From the NCBI RefSeq assembly GCF_003589595.1, contig NW_020653200.1, positions 8,537,975-8,601,974 of the forward strand: 64,000 nucleotides of DNA, given 5' to 3'. Positions 23,213 through 33,565 of the stretch are shown here, piece after piece; within the stretch, counting starts at the first letter, position 1; each line of letters opens with the position of its first letter. A program made the translations under genes and the position numbers. Source of the stretch: Hyposmocoma kahamanoa. Lineage: Eukaryota > Arthropoda > Insecta > Lepidoptera > Cosmopterigidae. A model generated the notes under the pieces. It saw only the letters and a program-made list of their open reading frames with translations. It made no database searches and had not been told where the DNA came from.

Positions 23213-23992
23213 CTAGCGGGTAGCTTTATGTGGTACATTGACTTTGTAAGTCAATGGTCCCGCGCTTATGAAATACTTCACGATCTTCTTTTGTTTGTTC
23301 CTCTGAACAAGTTTTCTACACTTTTGCACTGTAGTAAGTGCCGGACTCTGCCCTGGAGTGCTTGGACCTGCGAAAACTTTGCTCTTATCTAATTGAAACA
23401 GTTTTGTATTTATACAATCAGTGCTTAATGCTATGTTGGTATTCTCTAATGCCAACCTCATAGGCACGTACTCCTCTGGTAATCCCTGTAGCATCAGTGC
23501 CGCTAACAATTCATCATCAATTTCTTTCCCAAGGTCTAACAGTTGATTAGCTACTCTCATTAGCTCCGTTACATATTCGGTTATCGAATTGAACATGTTA
23601 AGCTTTAGGCCCACCAGTCTCGATAGTAGCCTACATCTGTTGTTAATGCCTTTGTCTTCATATGCTGCTTTCAGACTCTTTCACGTCTCATACGTCGTTG
23701 CTTTACGTACAACTACCTTACAAGGGTTCTCAATAAGTAAGCAAATTTTTGTATGTGGTTTTTGATCATCTCGCTTGGCAACTATAACTAACTAACTAAC
23801 TAATCTATGTTGAGTGTGTGCGTTATTATATTATATTATTATATTATTAACTGGATCAACAGCTGCAGGCGGATTTTCAACATATTGCCAAAGATAATTA
23901 TGGACTAATATGGACTCAAAATCAAACTTCCAACTGCTAAAGTTACTACTTCCTTGTAGCTTCTCAACTCCAGGAAGTCCAGATACCGACAT
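23213..23992 (-). pseudogene. copia-1 gag
   Basis: The likely start is ATG at 23992, giving MSVSGLPGVEKLQGSSNFSS, the usual copia gag N-terminus with WKF after it. A SINE tail of about 80 bases (23785-23855) interrupts the frame. Then come KICLLIENPC, AAYEDKGI, and, in frame 23614-23213, MFNSITEYVTELMR and ALMLQGLPEEYVPMRLALEN (UBN2/gag-type). No intact CCHC zinc knuckle is seen after it. Gag would form the particle shell. Confidence 0.75.
23785..23855 (+). repeat. SINE-A tail inserted in copia-1 gag
   Basis: CTATGTTGAGTGTGTGCGTT plus a TTATATTATATTATT run matches the SINE-A 3' end. It separates gag codons that are contiguous in related elements. CTAA repeats precede it. Confidence 0.55.
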
Positions 23993-24128
23993 AGTACTAA
24001 TTTCTCTAACTAGAGTATTATTTATAGGGTAATCTCACCATTAATCTCTCTATGATTCCAATCACATAATTACGTTCGTATACTCTTTGTACTAAATCTG
24101 TTCACTCAATATTTAGTAGCTGCTGGTT

Positions 24129-24137
24129 CCCATAACC
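24129..24137 (-). promoter_or_regulatory. copia-1 primer-binding site
   Basis: GGTTATGGG directly follows the 5' LTR. The Drosophila copia family is known to prime from an internal fragment of initiator tRNA-Met whose complement begins the same way. The match weakens after nine bases. Confidence 0.65.
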
Positions 24138-24324
24138 TGATAGAGCTCCTCCGGCTCTATTAATGAATATGAAAACTGATTTTAATAAAGGTTTTTATTA
24201 AATTATATATAACGTGAAAAAAAAAACAACTAGGCATGAAGAGAGTTCTACGAAATTTTAAAAGAATAAACTCTCAATATCACACCGGCCAGCATGTAAA
24301 CGATTGCACATCCATGCTCTGACA
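24138..24324 (-). repeat. copia-1 5' LTR
   Basis: 187 bp, TG...CA ends, carrying the same terminal blocks as the 20733-20928 LTR. Confidence 0.9.
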
Positions 24325-25910
24325 AATACAACAACTCTATGCTCTTGATGTCCTTTAAAATACTTCTTGTAAAATGGTGCCTTCGAGATATAATAGGCAT
24401 ATATAATATACATAAATATATATAATAATATAATAGATCTGAGTGATTGCTTCCAGAATAGAACAATGAATCATTCGCGGGACATAATTATCGCCCCTTG
24501 ATTATCTACATGTATGGTTAATCGTGCGAACTTACCTAACCCACTTGCAGTTGAGCTATATGTAGTTAGTAAGCTAAAGATCTGGTCTGTGGCTAAAGAT
24601 AAACAGCTTCTTTCATACACGACGACAAGCTCACATATTCAGCCTCACACGTAGACGTTGCAACACGTTGTTGTTTCTGTGATTTCCATATATGCTTGCA
24701 TCCACCAGCAGAACAAGAGCGTCTGTTTACTGAACATCCTCCCCAACCCGTATCTAAAGTGCACATGCACTTATAATGACGCCTGTTTTCTTAATCACAA
24801 GCTAGTATTCTTTCGTTCTTCTCAAATGATGCAGCGCACGTTTTGCTGCATTCCAACTTCCTTATTCGGCCAATTGGAGAATTGGGAAAATTTAGCGACA
24901 TTATTGGTCTCGTTACAGTAGATAAATACATCAAACTTCGTACTAGTTCACGATATGGAACCTCATCCTTTTCGTATTTATCCTCTGCATTAGCAATTTA
25001 TTTTTAAATACCATTGGTGTGGAAACCGAATTTTTTGAATTTTCCATTCCAAATTTCTTATTTTTTTGCGAGTGGTTTGGCTTCTGTCCCACTGAGGACA
25101 ATAAGTAAATATTCTTCTTTTTTTAAATGCCACGATTATTCTATTCTATTTTTAAGTTCATGTAAATCGGAAATATAATTTCGCTATGACAACCTACTAC
25201 GATTGTCACATTTATCTAACTATTCCCAACATGTATTTCACAACTCCATAGTCTTTTAATTAAAACTCGGCAGCCAGCATTTTTTTATAGTCATGAAATT
25301 GTATAGATGATCATTATATAAAATTAAATTAAAAAGCAATAATTAAGCCGGATTTACATTTGTCTATCGTGTCGTGTCGTGACGCGTCAGAACGGTATCG
25401 GTTTCATACATTTGATATGGTTAGATTTATATTGGTGAGTCGCAATCCGACATGACGGCTTGTGCTGTGTGTACCGTTCTGACACGACAGACAAAAGTAA
25501 ATCTGGCTCGACACATTATATCAAAACAAAGAGTTTTACATTAGATTCAGTCTTTAAAATAAAGACAATGTTCATTTAACGGTGGTCGCAATCCCATACG
25601 TTTTAATTGCTCGTCAAGTCGTATGTTCAACGACCTTTTTAGTAGACACACGTGACGACGTGCCAGCCTTTAAATCGTTCAATATTTTCTTAGGTCATTC
25701 ATGAACATTTGAACCTTGTGCTTCTGTTTCTATTAGCTTACATAGAGATTCTTCTTAAAGTTCTGGCACACTCATGTAGATGTCCTCTTTTAACATATCG
25801 TTCTAGTAAGCCGTATTACTGCCCAACTGAATTTCTAGGTTTACCTCAACTGCAAGTGCAGTTAACAGTCTTACTGTATCAAGCGTTCTCGTTCATTCTT
25901 CAAAAATCTA
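24325..25910 (-). pseudogene. copia-2 pol remnant (RT and RNase H)
   Basis: In order on the minus strand: DTVRLLTALAVEVNLEI and KEDIYMSVPE (RT fingers, about 25890-25770), RLDEQLKRMGL and NEHCLYFK then LFVLI just where the YVDD box is expected (about 25640-25515), the MITE, then AAEF-KDYGVVKYMLGI, KFGMEN and VSTPM, EDKYEKDEVPYRELVRSLMY, TRPIMS, and RNase H motifs HIWKSQKQQ and STCEAEYVSLSSCMKEAVYL. It carries many stops and frameshifts. The C-terminal tail PTDSMLAYILTK lies beyond copia-1 at about 20690-20728. These domains would reverse-transcribe the element's RNA inside virus-like particles. Confidence 0.8.
25346..25508. mobile_element. 163-bp palindromic MITE in copia-2 RT
   Basis: AGCCGGATTTACATTTGTCT at the left faces AGACAAAAGTAAATCTGGCT at the right. 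Pairing extends to TCAGAACGGTA / TACCGTTCTGA, giving arms of about 45 bases. It separates the LFVLI and KDYGVVKYMLG parts of the copia-2 RT. Confidence 0.75.
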
Positions 25911-27123
25911 TTTAACACTTGGTTTCTTGTAAATGTTTAATTTGCTAACGGTAAGTAAACTTCAGGTTTTATAATTAACCATATACAATTCCCTTAACTA
26001 TCTCTAAATGTTCAGATCATGGAGTTCCGACCACAGAGAGTACATTAAATAGTTGCCTCGTAATGTATGCTTAGTAATGTATTGTTAAAGTTTCTTAACT
26101 TTTATTTAGTATTCAAATTTTACTCATTAAAGTTAATTTAAAATATTCCATTCCGGATATTATTTATGTAGTCAATTTTTCATTTTGACTCGCTTTATGA
26201 GGAACAATTAGTGTCCCCCTTAGCTAGGTTAAATAGACTACAGGTGTACCTACTATAGCAAAATAATTATCAACTTCTATATCAAGCAAGTCGATATTTG
26301 TCGCATCAAGCTTGTTTTACTTAAAGACAAGCCGGCCGGAAACATATGACTGAGCAAATTGTGGCGGCCGACGCTTTTTACTTTATAATGAAGTGCGCTA
26401 CTTAGTTGCGATTATAGAACGGCACGGAGGCCGAAGTTTGTGCATAAATTGTGCTCCCGGGACGTTGTTACACCCACATTACCTCGGGAAGAAAGGGAGG
26501 AATTCCGAACAAAGGAATTTGCGAGGCGGTGCGATAGTCATGCAACAGGAATCGCCTGACTCTATTATAGGAACCGTACCACCAGTTTACTTTATGTCTA
26601 GAGATTTTTTCAGTACCTTTGTCAGAGAAGTATGAGTTGTTTTATTCGTCTATAAAAGTTTGGTGCTGGCACTGTTAATAATTATGAACACTGCAGTAGT
26701 ATTTCTCACCCAATGTTGGTATCTAAATATTTTGCGGATATAATAGCAGTTTGAATTGCAATCCGCCGTAGGTGCTTCCACAATCAACGCAGGCTTAAAA
26801 CAAATTGAAGTTAAAATACTTAATATTGACTTGTTACATTTTATGATTTTGTATTTCGAAATGACCTGCACCAAAACTATAAGAGCTTTTAAAATAATAG
26901 ATGAGTAATGTATCTAATCAAAGTATGTTATGTGTACGTAACTTAAAAACTTGTAAGTATAGCGTCACGATTTAATTTTTCATTGAAATTCATTTCATTT
27001 TATTACGAATTCTTGTTTATAAATTTGCGGTTTCGTGTTCTATGCATAAAATAACCATGTTTCGAATTTATTGAATGCTTACATGGATGATTCTGAATAT
27101 CCGGCAACTGAAACTACTTTACT
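25911..27123. other. no assigned feature
   Basis: May include decayed upstream copia-2 sequence, but I could not read integrase or gag motifs. The frame 26393-26635 is less AT-rich than its surroundings but has no recognisable domain. Confidence 0.4.
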
Positions 27124-27131
27124 ATAAAAAC

Positions 27132-27784
27132 TAGACATTAAACGGATATCCGGTGACTGTCCGGTATCCGGCCTATCTGGCCTAATTTTACTATCCGGCC
27201 GGATACCGGAGAATACGACAATCTCCGGCCGGATACCGGATATTAAAAACTGAGACAAATTCGCAGTCAGTATGTCAAATAAATTGATTTCTTGATTAAA
27301 GAGGATAATAATAGGATAAATAAATAGCAACTACACGATATCGTTGCCAATCTGTTCATTATTTTAACTGTAAAGAACTACGAAGTTAGATAACGTAATC
27401 TGTAAATTTAGTACCCAAATTTCAATAAAGGAAAATTTTGGTGGATGAAGACCAGTATTTCTGCAATAGGTGGTAAAACTCGGTTTCGTTTATTTTCATA
27501 GGCAAGACTAGCTTCAGAGGACAGCTTTTCTCTGTAAACTCTTGCAAACTTTGTTACATTTAAGTACTGTTTGATATTACCAGACCATCAAATAAAAGAA
27601 TCGCGATCACGACCGATTCGAACTGTCTTCAAATAATAATCGAATTAAAATAATTACTTATGTTTTCGTACGAACAATGTGTAACGATAATAATGAAACG
27701 TGTAAGTAGATTTAGAAAGGTCTAGTTGTTTGCAGGATATCCGGTATCCGGTATCCGGCCAAATCACTATCCGTTTCATCTCTA
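27132..27784. mobile_element. 653-bp non-autonomous hAT element
   Basis: The ends are TAGACATTAAACGGATA and, on the minus strand, TAGAGATGAAACGGATA. The flanking 8-mers ATAAAAAC (27124-27131 and 27785-27792) are identical, a perfect 8-bp target duplication. Both subterminal zones hold many GGCCGGATACCGGATA-type repeats, a usual hAT arrangement. No transposase frame is present. Confidence 0.85.
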
Positions 27785-27792
27785 ATAAAAAC

Positions 27793-29134
27793 CATGAGGT
27801 AGGGTTTCTTCTGGTTCAATCGTATGTATTGAGTCTAGATTAGTTAGTTTCTTACCTATTAGATAGCAAGGTATTTTGAATCTTACTGCTGTCGTCCACA
27901 TTACCTCCATTGCAAAACTAGATGGTTCTCTTACCCACACTGCGGAAGAGTAAGCGAACCTGCCTTCCTATTAGTGGATGATTCGCGGCTACCCACCACT
28001 TACAATTCACCATCTACCCTTGTTCACGTCACTGGTGGTAGCCATTATACATACTAACAAGAGATACTAAATATCTATAAACTGTGGAAGTGAATATGGA
28101 TTGTGGAACTGTTGGAATTCCAGCAATTGTCCTGCGTAACTGTGCACATGAACTGTCTCTAAGCAAAAAAAGGCGTAACTTTTTCAAATCGTATTTTTTT
28201 GTTCCCTACCAAGAAGGGTCGAGGGGTAAAAGCGAAACCGTGTACACTTCAGTCGATTTCACTTCAGCTGAAATTAAAGCTAGCTAGGATCAGCGGTTTT
28301 TGAGATTAAGGCCGCTCTTTGTTGTTGCCACTAGTATATTATAATGGTAATAGTACATACAAAAAAAACACAACATTGTATGAATTCTAATGCTCTATTG
28401 GCGCCTTCGTAATATGGGTTACTTTGCAGCGTAGCGTAAGAGAGGTTCTTGAATTCATTTGCGTTTTCATAGAGTGGATGCGTATGCGCGAATATTGGCG
28501 GAATTGGGCAGCGCGTGGAACAAAGGTAAGTAAAAATTACTCTCACAGCCTTTGCAACGAAACATTTTTTGTATGGCGCGAATGTAAGTGTGGGCGCTAT
28601 TTCTGCAAGCGTTCTAAATACATGCAATGCTCTTTTCTAAACCGATTTAAAAACCACTTAAATTTACATAATATGTAGCATAGCGCCACACGTGCGAACT
28701 GAAATAGCGCAGTCACCCCCAATCCGCAACATCCGAATAAGTAAATATGGGAAAATGCATATAGAGCGTAATAGCCAGGTGATAACTTTGTTATTATATG
28801 CCATTTCTGGTTTTAACATTCAGGTTGAATTCCTGATTCTACAACTTTGTAGAGTTCTTGCCTATTTGTAGATTCTTTTCTTCGAGTACAGTTTTTTAAT
28901 GAAAGTTTTAAATAATTGGGGCCAACTTATCTTCATCTACGACTTCTCGATGTAACAGTCTGATGCTGATGAGATTAGCCACTTCTGCTTTAAGTTCCTG
29001 AACCATAATGTACTTTCCTTGGTTTTCGACATCACTGAATCTACTAGGTCAATTTTTATTTTCTATTTATAATTTTCGTAGCTGTCTGTCCAAGATTATA
29101 AATTTTTACTTAATGTGTTTATTTGAACCTATTT
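27793..29134. other. no assigned feature
   Basis: A donor-like CAAAGGTAAGTA at about 28520 follows an open stretch (28424-28678), but the encoded peptide has no known domain. Frame 28084-28287 is likewise unassigned. Confidence 0.4.
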
Positions 29135-29200
29135 TTTTCGAGTCTAAATCGGTATATTTGTTTTTTCAAACAAACCAACGTTTCGGGCCCTTTATATGTG
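29135..29200 (+). repeat. AACGTTTCGG-type repeat fragment
   Basis: TTTTTTCAAACAAACCAACG followed by TTTCGGGCCC matches the left arm of the foldback at 30101-30380. Confidence 0.6.
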
Positions 29201-30100
29201 TTTAAAAAAAAAGAAATATACGCGCTTTACATCCAAAAAATAGAATCCTATGTGTAACAATCACGAAAGCCTAAGAACTCGATATTGTTTATTTCTGTTC
29301 AAAAAGCAGATTAATGAATGACAAATTAATTTAATATCTTGGAAACGCTATTGTTACCATTTATGTGGTCTGTGGTTATCATAAATATTTATTTTATTTA
29401 ATATTACTTTTTAATTTTTTTATTTATTTATTCTTTATTTACTATTATTATATTACTTATTAATACAAATTTAACACTCAAATACGGTTTAGGTAATCCG
29501 CTACTACGGTGCCAATAAAATAATCCGTACCGTTAGTAAAGTCACATGTGATTTATACAAATAATATGAACTACTTGAAACAAGCTAGGTATATGGGAAA
29601 TTTTATAACTCTTCGTCTTCTTTAAACCTCTCTCCTGACAATTTGTAATTTCGCAGATGGGGTTCGCCTTATTACGAATTGTTCAATTGTTCAACTGAAC
29701 ATCTACCTACATGTGCAAATATGCAGTAACAAAAAATTTTTCTTCAGAAAAATCGATTTCATGTTGTCAGATTTCTCATTATTTATAAAGCAATCAATGA
29801 ATTAAAAACTTGAATAAATAAAAAAAAACCGTTCGACCCTAAAATATGCATTGACCACTGACATACTAATAGATACGCCTACGCCGTAAAAGCAACCATA
29901 TTAGAAAGAGAAAGAATATTTATCAAACAAAATATGAACTGACCGCTTGCTTGACCATGCATGAGGCATGCGCCTGCGTTTAAGCTCTATACGAGACGCA
30001 TTGCTGCTGACTCACCGGAACCTAACCACTTAGGAATTCGGGTAACATAAATAATTACCTTCTTTATCCTTTTAAATTTCAAAATAATGTATCTAGTTTT
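29201..30100. other. AT-rich, nothing recognised
   Basis: No gene or repeat recognised. Confidence 0.5.
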
Positions 30101-30380
30101 TAGGTTTTCGCGATTGTTACACATAGGGAATGAAACTATTTTTCCGGATTTAAATCGCGTATATTTGTTTTTTCAAACAAACCAACGTTTCGGACCCTTT
30201 ACAGGTCCCATGGTCACGGTTGACTTGAGTAAATGATCAAAGACTTTTGACGTTGACTTGAGTCAACCGTGACCATGGGACCTATAAAGGGTCCGAAACG
30301 TCGAAACGTTGGTTTGTTTGAAAAAACAAATATAGGTACGCGATTTAAATCCGGAAAAGTAATTTCATTTCGTATTCAAA
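30101..30380. repeat. foldback repeat with about 100-base arms
   Basis: The left arm runs from GAATGAAACTATTTTTCCGG through AAACCAACGTTTCGGACCC and CCATGGTCACGGTTGACTTG. The right arm (about 30258-30370) is its inverse with one short duplication in the GTTTCG region. The transcript would form a long hairpin. Partial relatives are at 8819, 29135 and 55100. Confidence 0.8.
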
Positions 30381-30844
30381 ATAATGTTTTTAAAATGCAT
30401 TGTTAATTTATAAAATTAAATTTATAGTAGGTTAATTTAATATGGGAAATAATATTTTGTTAATATTATTATTAATTATAATATTAATAAAATTACCATA
30501 CTAAAAATAAGCTGCATTTCTACATCAAGCAAATAGCATTATTTTATAAAAGGTAAGTATATAACAAGTAATATAACCTCCAAAGACAGCATAAGTTGTA
30601 GTGTTTATTATGTAGGTACTTATTCTGTACTTTTATCCATGGATCAGGCAAATCTGATTACTTTAGGGTGAATTTTGTGTTGCTTTTGCTGCAACATTCG
30701 AAATTATTGTGAATTGGATATAAAATCAATTGCAATTTATTTTAACTTAATATACCTAAAGATGGAAAATTGTGGTTTGTACTCGAACTGAGTCTGTTCC
30801 TGTTTAATTGCATGTGACACGACATCGCATAGAGTGCATCGGAG
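30381..30844. other. nothing recognised
   Basis: AT-rich, no gene or repeat recognised. Confidence 0.5.
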
Positions 30845-31215
30845 ATTATTCCTGCGGGAGTCGTTAGTCGCGAAGGTATGATAGTGAATGGTGAAACAAT
30901 GACTCTGGAGCATGATTGGTGGGCATCATGGAGGTTAAAGCACCCCCCGCGCGGGGTGCGCTGCGCGACGTTGCCGTTCCGCCTGGAGGCGGCGGCTTAC
31001 GGGTGCGCCGCGGCCGACTTGCCCGTTCGTGTCATACCGCGCGGTTCATTCTGGCGAGCGTCCGTGTGTCGGAGTCGCCCGCACTCTTCGTCGCTCACCT
31101 CAAACAAACTTAAAAACTCACTTTCCGCCGCCGGAAACTTGTTCCACCTTTTCAAAAAAACTGCTGTTACAACATCGTTGCAGCGCAAGATTCACTACTA
31201 ATGAGTTTCATTGAA
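30845..31215. promoter_or_regulatory. GC-rich, CpG-dense block, possible host promoter or first exon
   Basis: This is the most GC-rich stretch in the window, with many CG dinucleotides and no repeat character. A strong donor-like GTAAGTAAACG lies at 31363 on the plus strand; minus-strand GTGAGT and GTGAGC sites occur near 31120 and 31095. This could be the transcription start region of a host gene whose other exons lie outside the window. Overlapping frames on both strands (30878-31201 +, 30997-31188 -) have no known domain, so coding is uncertain. Confidence 0.35.
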
Positions 31216-31419
31216 CTTTTGTGTGAACTTTACTGAATGTACGTGAGATAACTTCGACACAACAAAACTTTGAAATAGTTTGTTGTAAGCCCTCGATGGT
31301 TGCCGTGTGCATGTGTCAACTTTAAAGTCATGGCTGAACGAAGTTCTTGCTAAACCGGTAGGTAAGTAAACGAAGTTTACCGGAAAGTACCTACTTGAAT
31401 TCAATGTGAATGTATTACT

Positions 31420-31722
31420 TTACATTAAGGCGTCTACAAGGGAATCGAGTGCAATATTGTCTACATAATTAACTGAATGGTTGGTAATGACCAGCTGGCA
31501 TAAATGGTTATCAGGGTCTGTACTGTCGTGGGAGATGTCTATTTCATTATACGGTCTGCGGTCGTGTTGCATTCCCAACAAGTCGGCGTCGTTCCACAAA
31601 GACGCCGCCATCGCATAATAAACAAAGGTGATGTTTATAATGTTTAATTTCTTCGAAGTTAGCGCTGTTTGACAACCAACGCCTCCGAGTAATTGTCCCC
31701 TGTTACCGATATACGGGCTCAT
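31420..31722 (-). CDS. candidate host coding exon, unidentified
   Basis: A 100-codon frame from an ATG preceded by CAAC (a favourable insect start context), with a second ATG at 31605 in a GCGATGGCG context. It ends at TAA 31420-31422, where a GTAAAG donor-like site overlaps the last codon. Amino-acid use is gene-like and not low complexity: acidic and hydrophilic, for example LWNDADLLGMQ and VDNIALDSLVDAL. No transposon motif, signal peptide or membrane segment is evident. It lies beside the GC-rich block. It could be a first exon of a minus-strand gene; chance is not excluded. Confidence 0.3.
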   Translation of the reverse strand: MSPYIGNRGQLLGGVGCQTALTSKKLNIINITFVYYAMAASLWNDADLLGMQHDRRPYNEIDISHDSTDPDNHLCQLVITNHSVNYVDNIALDSLVDALM

Positions 31723-32410
31723 GTTGCCCGCAACTGTCTTGCTTCGGACATTTCAGAGAACTACCCAAGTCTTGCTTGTGCGCATCTCGCCTTATCTTAT
31801 TAACATTGGTAGAGTGAAATTTGACCTTCTTGAGCTATTTATTAGTCATCAATTATTTTGGAGTTTCACTGCATTTGCAGTGTGTTTGAACAAAGGCGAA
31901 GGTTTGCTTTTATATCTGGAAAATGGCGCAATAAATGAGTAATCAATAAAACGGTTACTTTAGTAATAAAATAACTAAATACAATGTCGTTTTGCACGTG
32001 TGCGATCCTTGTCTGAATGGAAGGTGAATGCAATATATTGCAACATTCTTGGATTTATTCGTATATTGTATTATATATTTCAAAATTTTATAAATACAAT
32101 TGAAAGGGGCAGTTACAGTCTTACTCAAAAGACGAGAACATAAATTTAAATTCCAGAAAAGGCTTATTGAACAAAATATTCTGAAAGGTAGCAGAACTAA
32201 ATCGGTTCATAAAATGATTGATGGAACATTACTATAAAACACTTCGAAGCTGTTTGTGGTAACGCCAAAAATCACTCTTCCAAGTTAAATCTAAAATGAT
32301 GATTGATGTGAAAATTTTACCTTTATGGAAGAAAGAAATACTTACATAAAAATGAGATTAGACTTATGTATTCCATCTTGAGGTTAAGTAAATATTGTTA
32401 TTCAATTTCA
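31723..32410. other. nothing recognised
   Basis: The plus-strand frame at 31721-31942 has no motif. No repeat seen. Confidence 0.45.
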
Positions 32411-32590
32411 CCTGGCCTAACGATTTGCACTGTGGGCGCTGAAAGTCCCGTCTTCGATTCCCGGTAGGACCAATTTGGGGAATGAACGTTTCTAAATTGA
32501 TTCTGATCTGGGAGTTCCGGGTAGTGCCCCGGAGTGAATTCCGTTGCTCTGGTGTTCATAGTACACGGAATTTCATAGGAAGGTCTTCTT
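32411..32590 (+). mobile_element. SINE-B copy 1, tRNA-derived
   Basis: The B-box-like TCTTCGATTCCCGG is followed by TAGGACCAATTTGGGGAATG, GTTCCGGGTAGTGCCCC and ATTCCGTTGCTCTGG. The body is shared with 50436-50600. Confidence 0.65.
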
Positions 32591-32730
32591 TCATAGGACC
32601 CTTTGTGAGCAGATTACCAAATTGTAAACTCATATTGTGAGTTTGACAATTTTTGTTTTAATTTCTGGCACATTGTTAGCGATTTTTGAAAAGAAATAAC
32701 TACTATTTGCGATTTTTAAATTATCTATAT

Positions 32731-32900
32731 CATCAAAAGTGTCTAGGGATCAAGAACGTTTTTGCCAATCACTGAAAATCAGTTTTTTTTGGTCAATTTC
32801 ATAATTTAAGAAATAAATAATTTGTTGAATTTATATTTTTATTTAGTTTTAATAGGATAATAATAAAAAAAATAACCTTGATTCCTAGACACTTTTGATG
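32731..32900 (+). mobile_element. MITE family M, copy 1
   Basis: CATCAAAAGTGTCTAGGGAT at the left faces ATTCCTAGACACTTTTGATG at the right. It is about 170 bp, AT-rich inside and non-coding. A related copy lies at 19861-20013. Confidence 0.7.
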
Positions 32901-33304
32901 TGTGTGTATCAGACATATTTATTTTTTATTGTTGTGTTGTTTTTGAATTTGGTTTACCAACAACTAATACATTGCGACTTATATTTAATAGGTACATTGC
33001 ATACATTGTTTTGTGGTTTTAAATTTAAAGCACAGTTAAATTACAGTTCATGCAAAAACTTACAAAAGAAGCTTTTTTAACTCTATATTATATTAAAAAC
33101 AAATGGCTACCTACGTCTGTACAACAACATGCTTATTTTATTTTAACATGTCTCGAAACCAGAGGCAAACAATCGTCAAGCACGTCCAAATATTCACTAT
33201 TAATATTATAGGTCTAACCTACTACCTAATTCTATATATAGGTAGGTGGGTTTGTACCAAATTCAGTTCTTGGAAGAGATAGGCAAAATTGGATATTTAG
33301 TTGT
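32901..33304. other. AT-rich, nothing recognised
   Basis: No gene or repeat recognised. Confidence 0.5.
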
Positions 33305-33565
33305 TTTTATGTAATACCAAGTGACAGGACGAACAAGTCGTGCGCATGATGGTAAGCTACATAATAGTTGCAGGGTCACTCAGAGCTTTAAATCGCAATG
33401 ATCTGAGGGGCATAAGTTGACAAGTCCCATGTGCCTATAATTTCACCAGCACCCTTACCCTTCAAAAGCGGAACACAGTAATGCTGACATTACTGCTAGG
33501 CAGTAGAACTAGGTAAGGCAGTACTACTCTGGACGAACTCTTGCACAAGGAGCTCTACTGCTACT
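33305..33565 (-). repeat. retroposon family R, copy 3
   Basis: A nearly full-length copy: on the minus strand it begins TAGTAGCAGTAGAGCTCCTT, includes AGTAATGTCAGCATTACTGTG and ends GTCACTTGGTATTACAT. Confidence 0.8.

Larger units (their letters stand above)
20733..24324 (-). mobile_element. copia-1: Ty1/copia retrotransposon with both LTRs, internally deleted
   Basis: Two similar LTRs (24138-24324 and 20733-20928) bound the element. The 5-bp duplication AATAC flanks it on both sides (20728-20732 and 24325-24329). A primer-binding site adjoins the 5' LTR and a purine tract GAGGAGGAA adjoins the 3' LTR. Internal order on the minus strand is gag, protease, integrase, RT, RNase H, which is copia order. 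At 3.6 kb it is shorter than typical copia elements because most of RT is missing. LTR differences and several broken frames point to a moderately old, inactive copy. It lies within copia-2. Confidence 0.9.
20319..25910 (-). mobile_element. copia-2: old Ty1/copia retrotransposon, interrupted
   Basis: On the minus strand, degenerate RT (25910-24995), RNase H (about 24990-24330 and 20728-20690), a polypurine stretch AAGGGGTG and one LTR (to 20319) follow in the normal order. The element is broken by copia-1 (20733-24324) and by a palindromic MITE (25346-25508). No gag, protease, integrase or 5' LTR was found upstream. The 20319 end is approximate. Confidence 0.75.

Noticed and set aside
28424..28678. 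Coding exon with a CAAAG/GTAAGTA donor
   Set aside because: The peptide has no known domain, the frame runs past the donor, and no partner exon was found.
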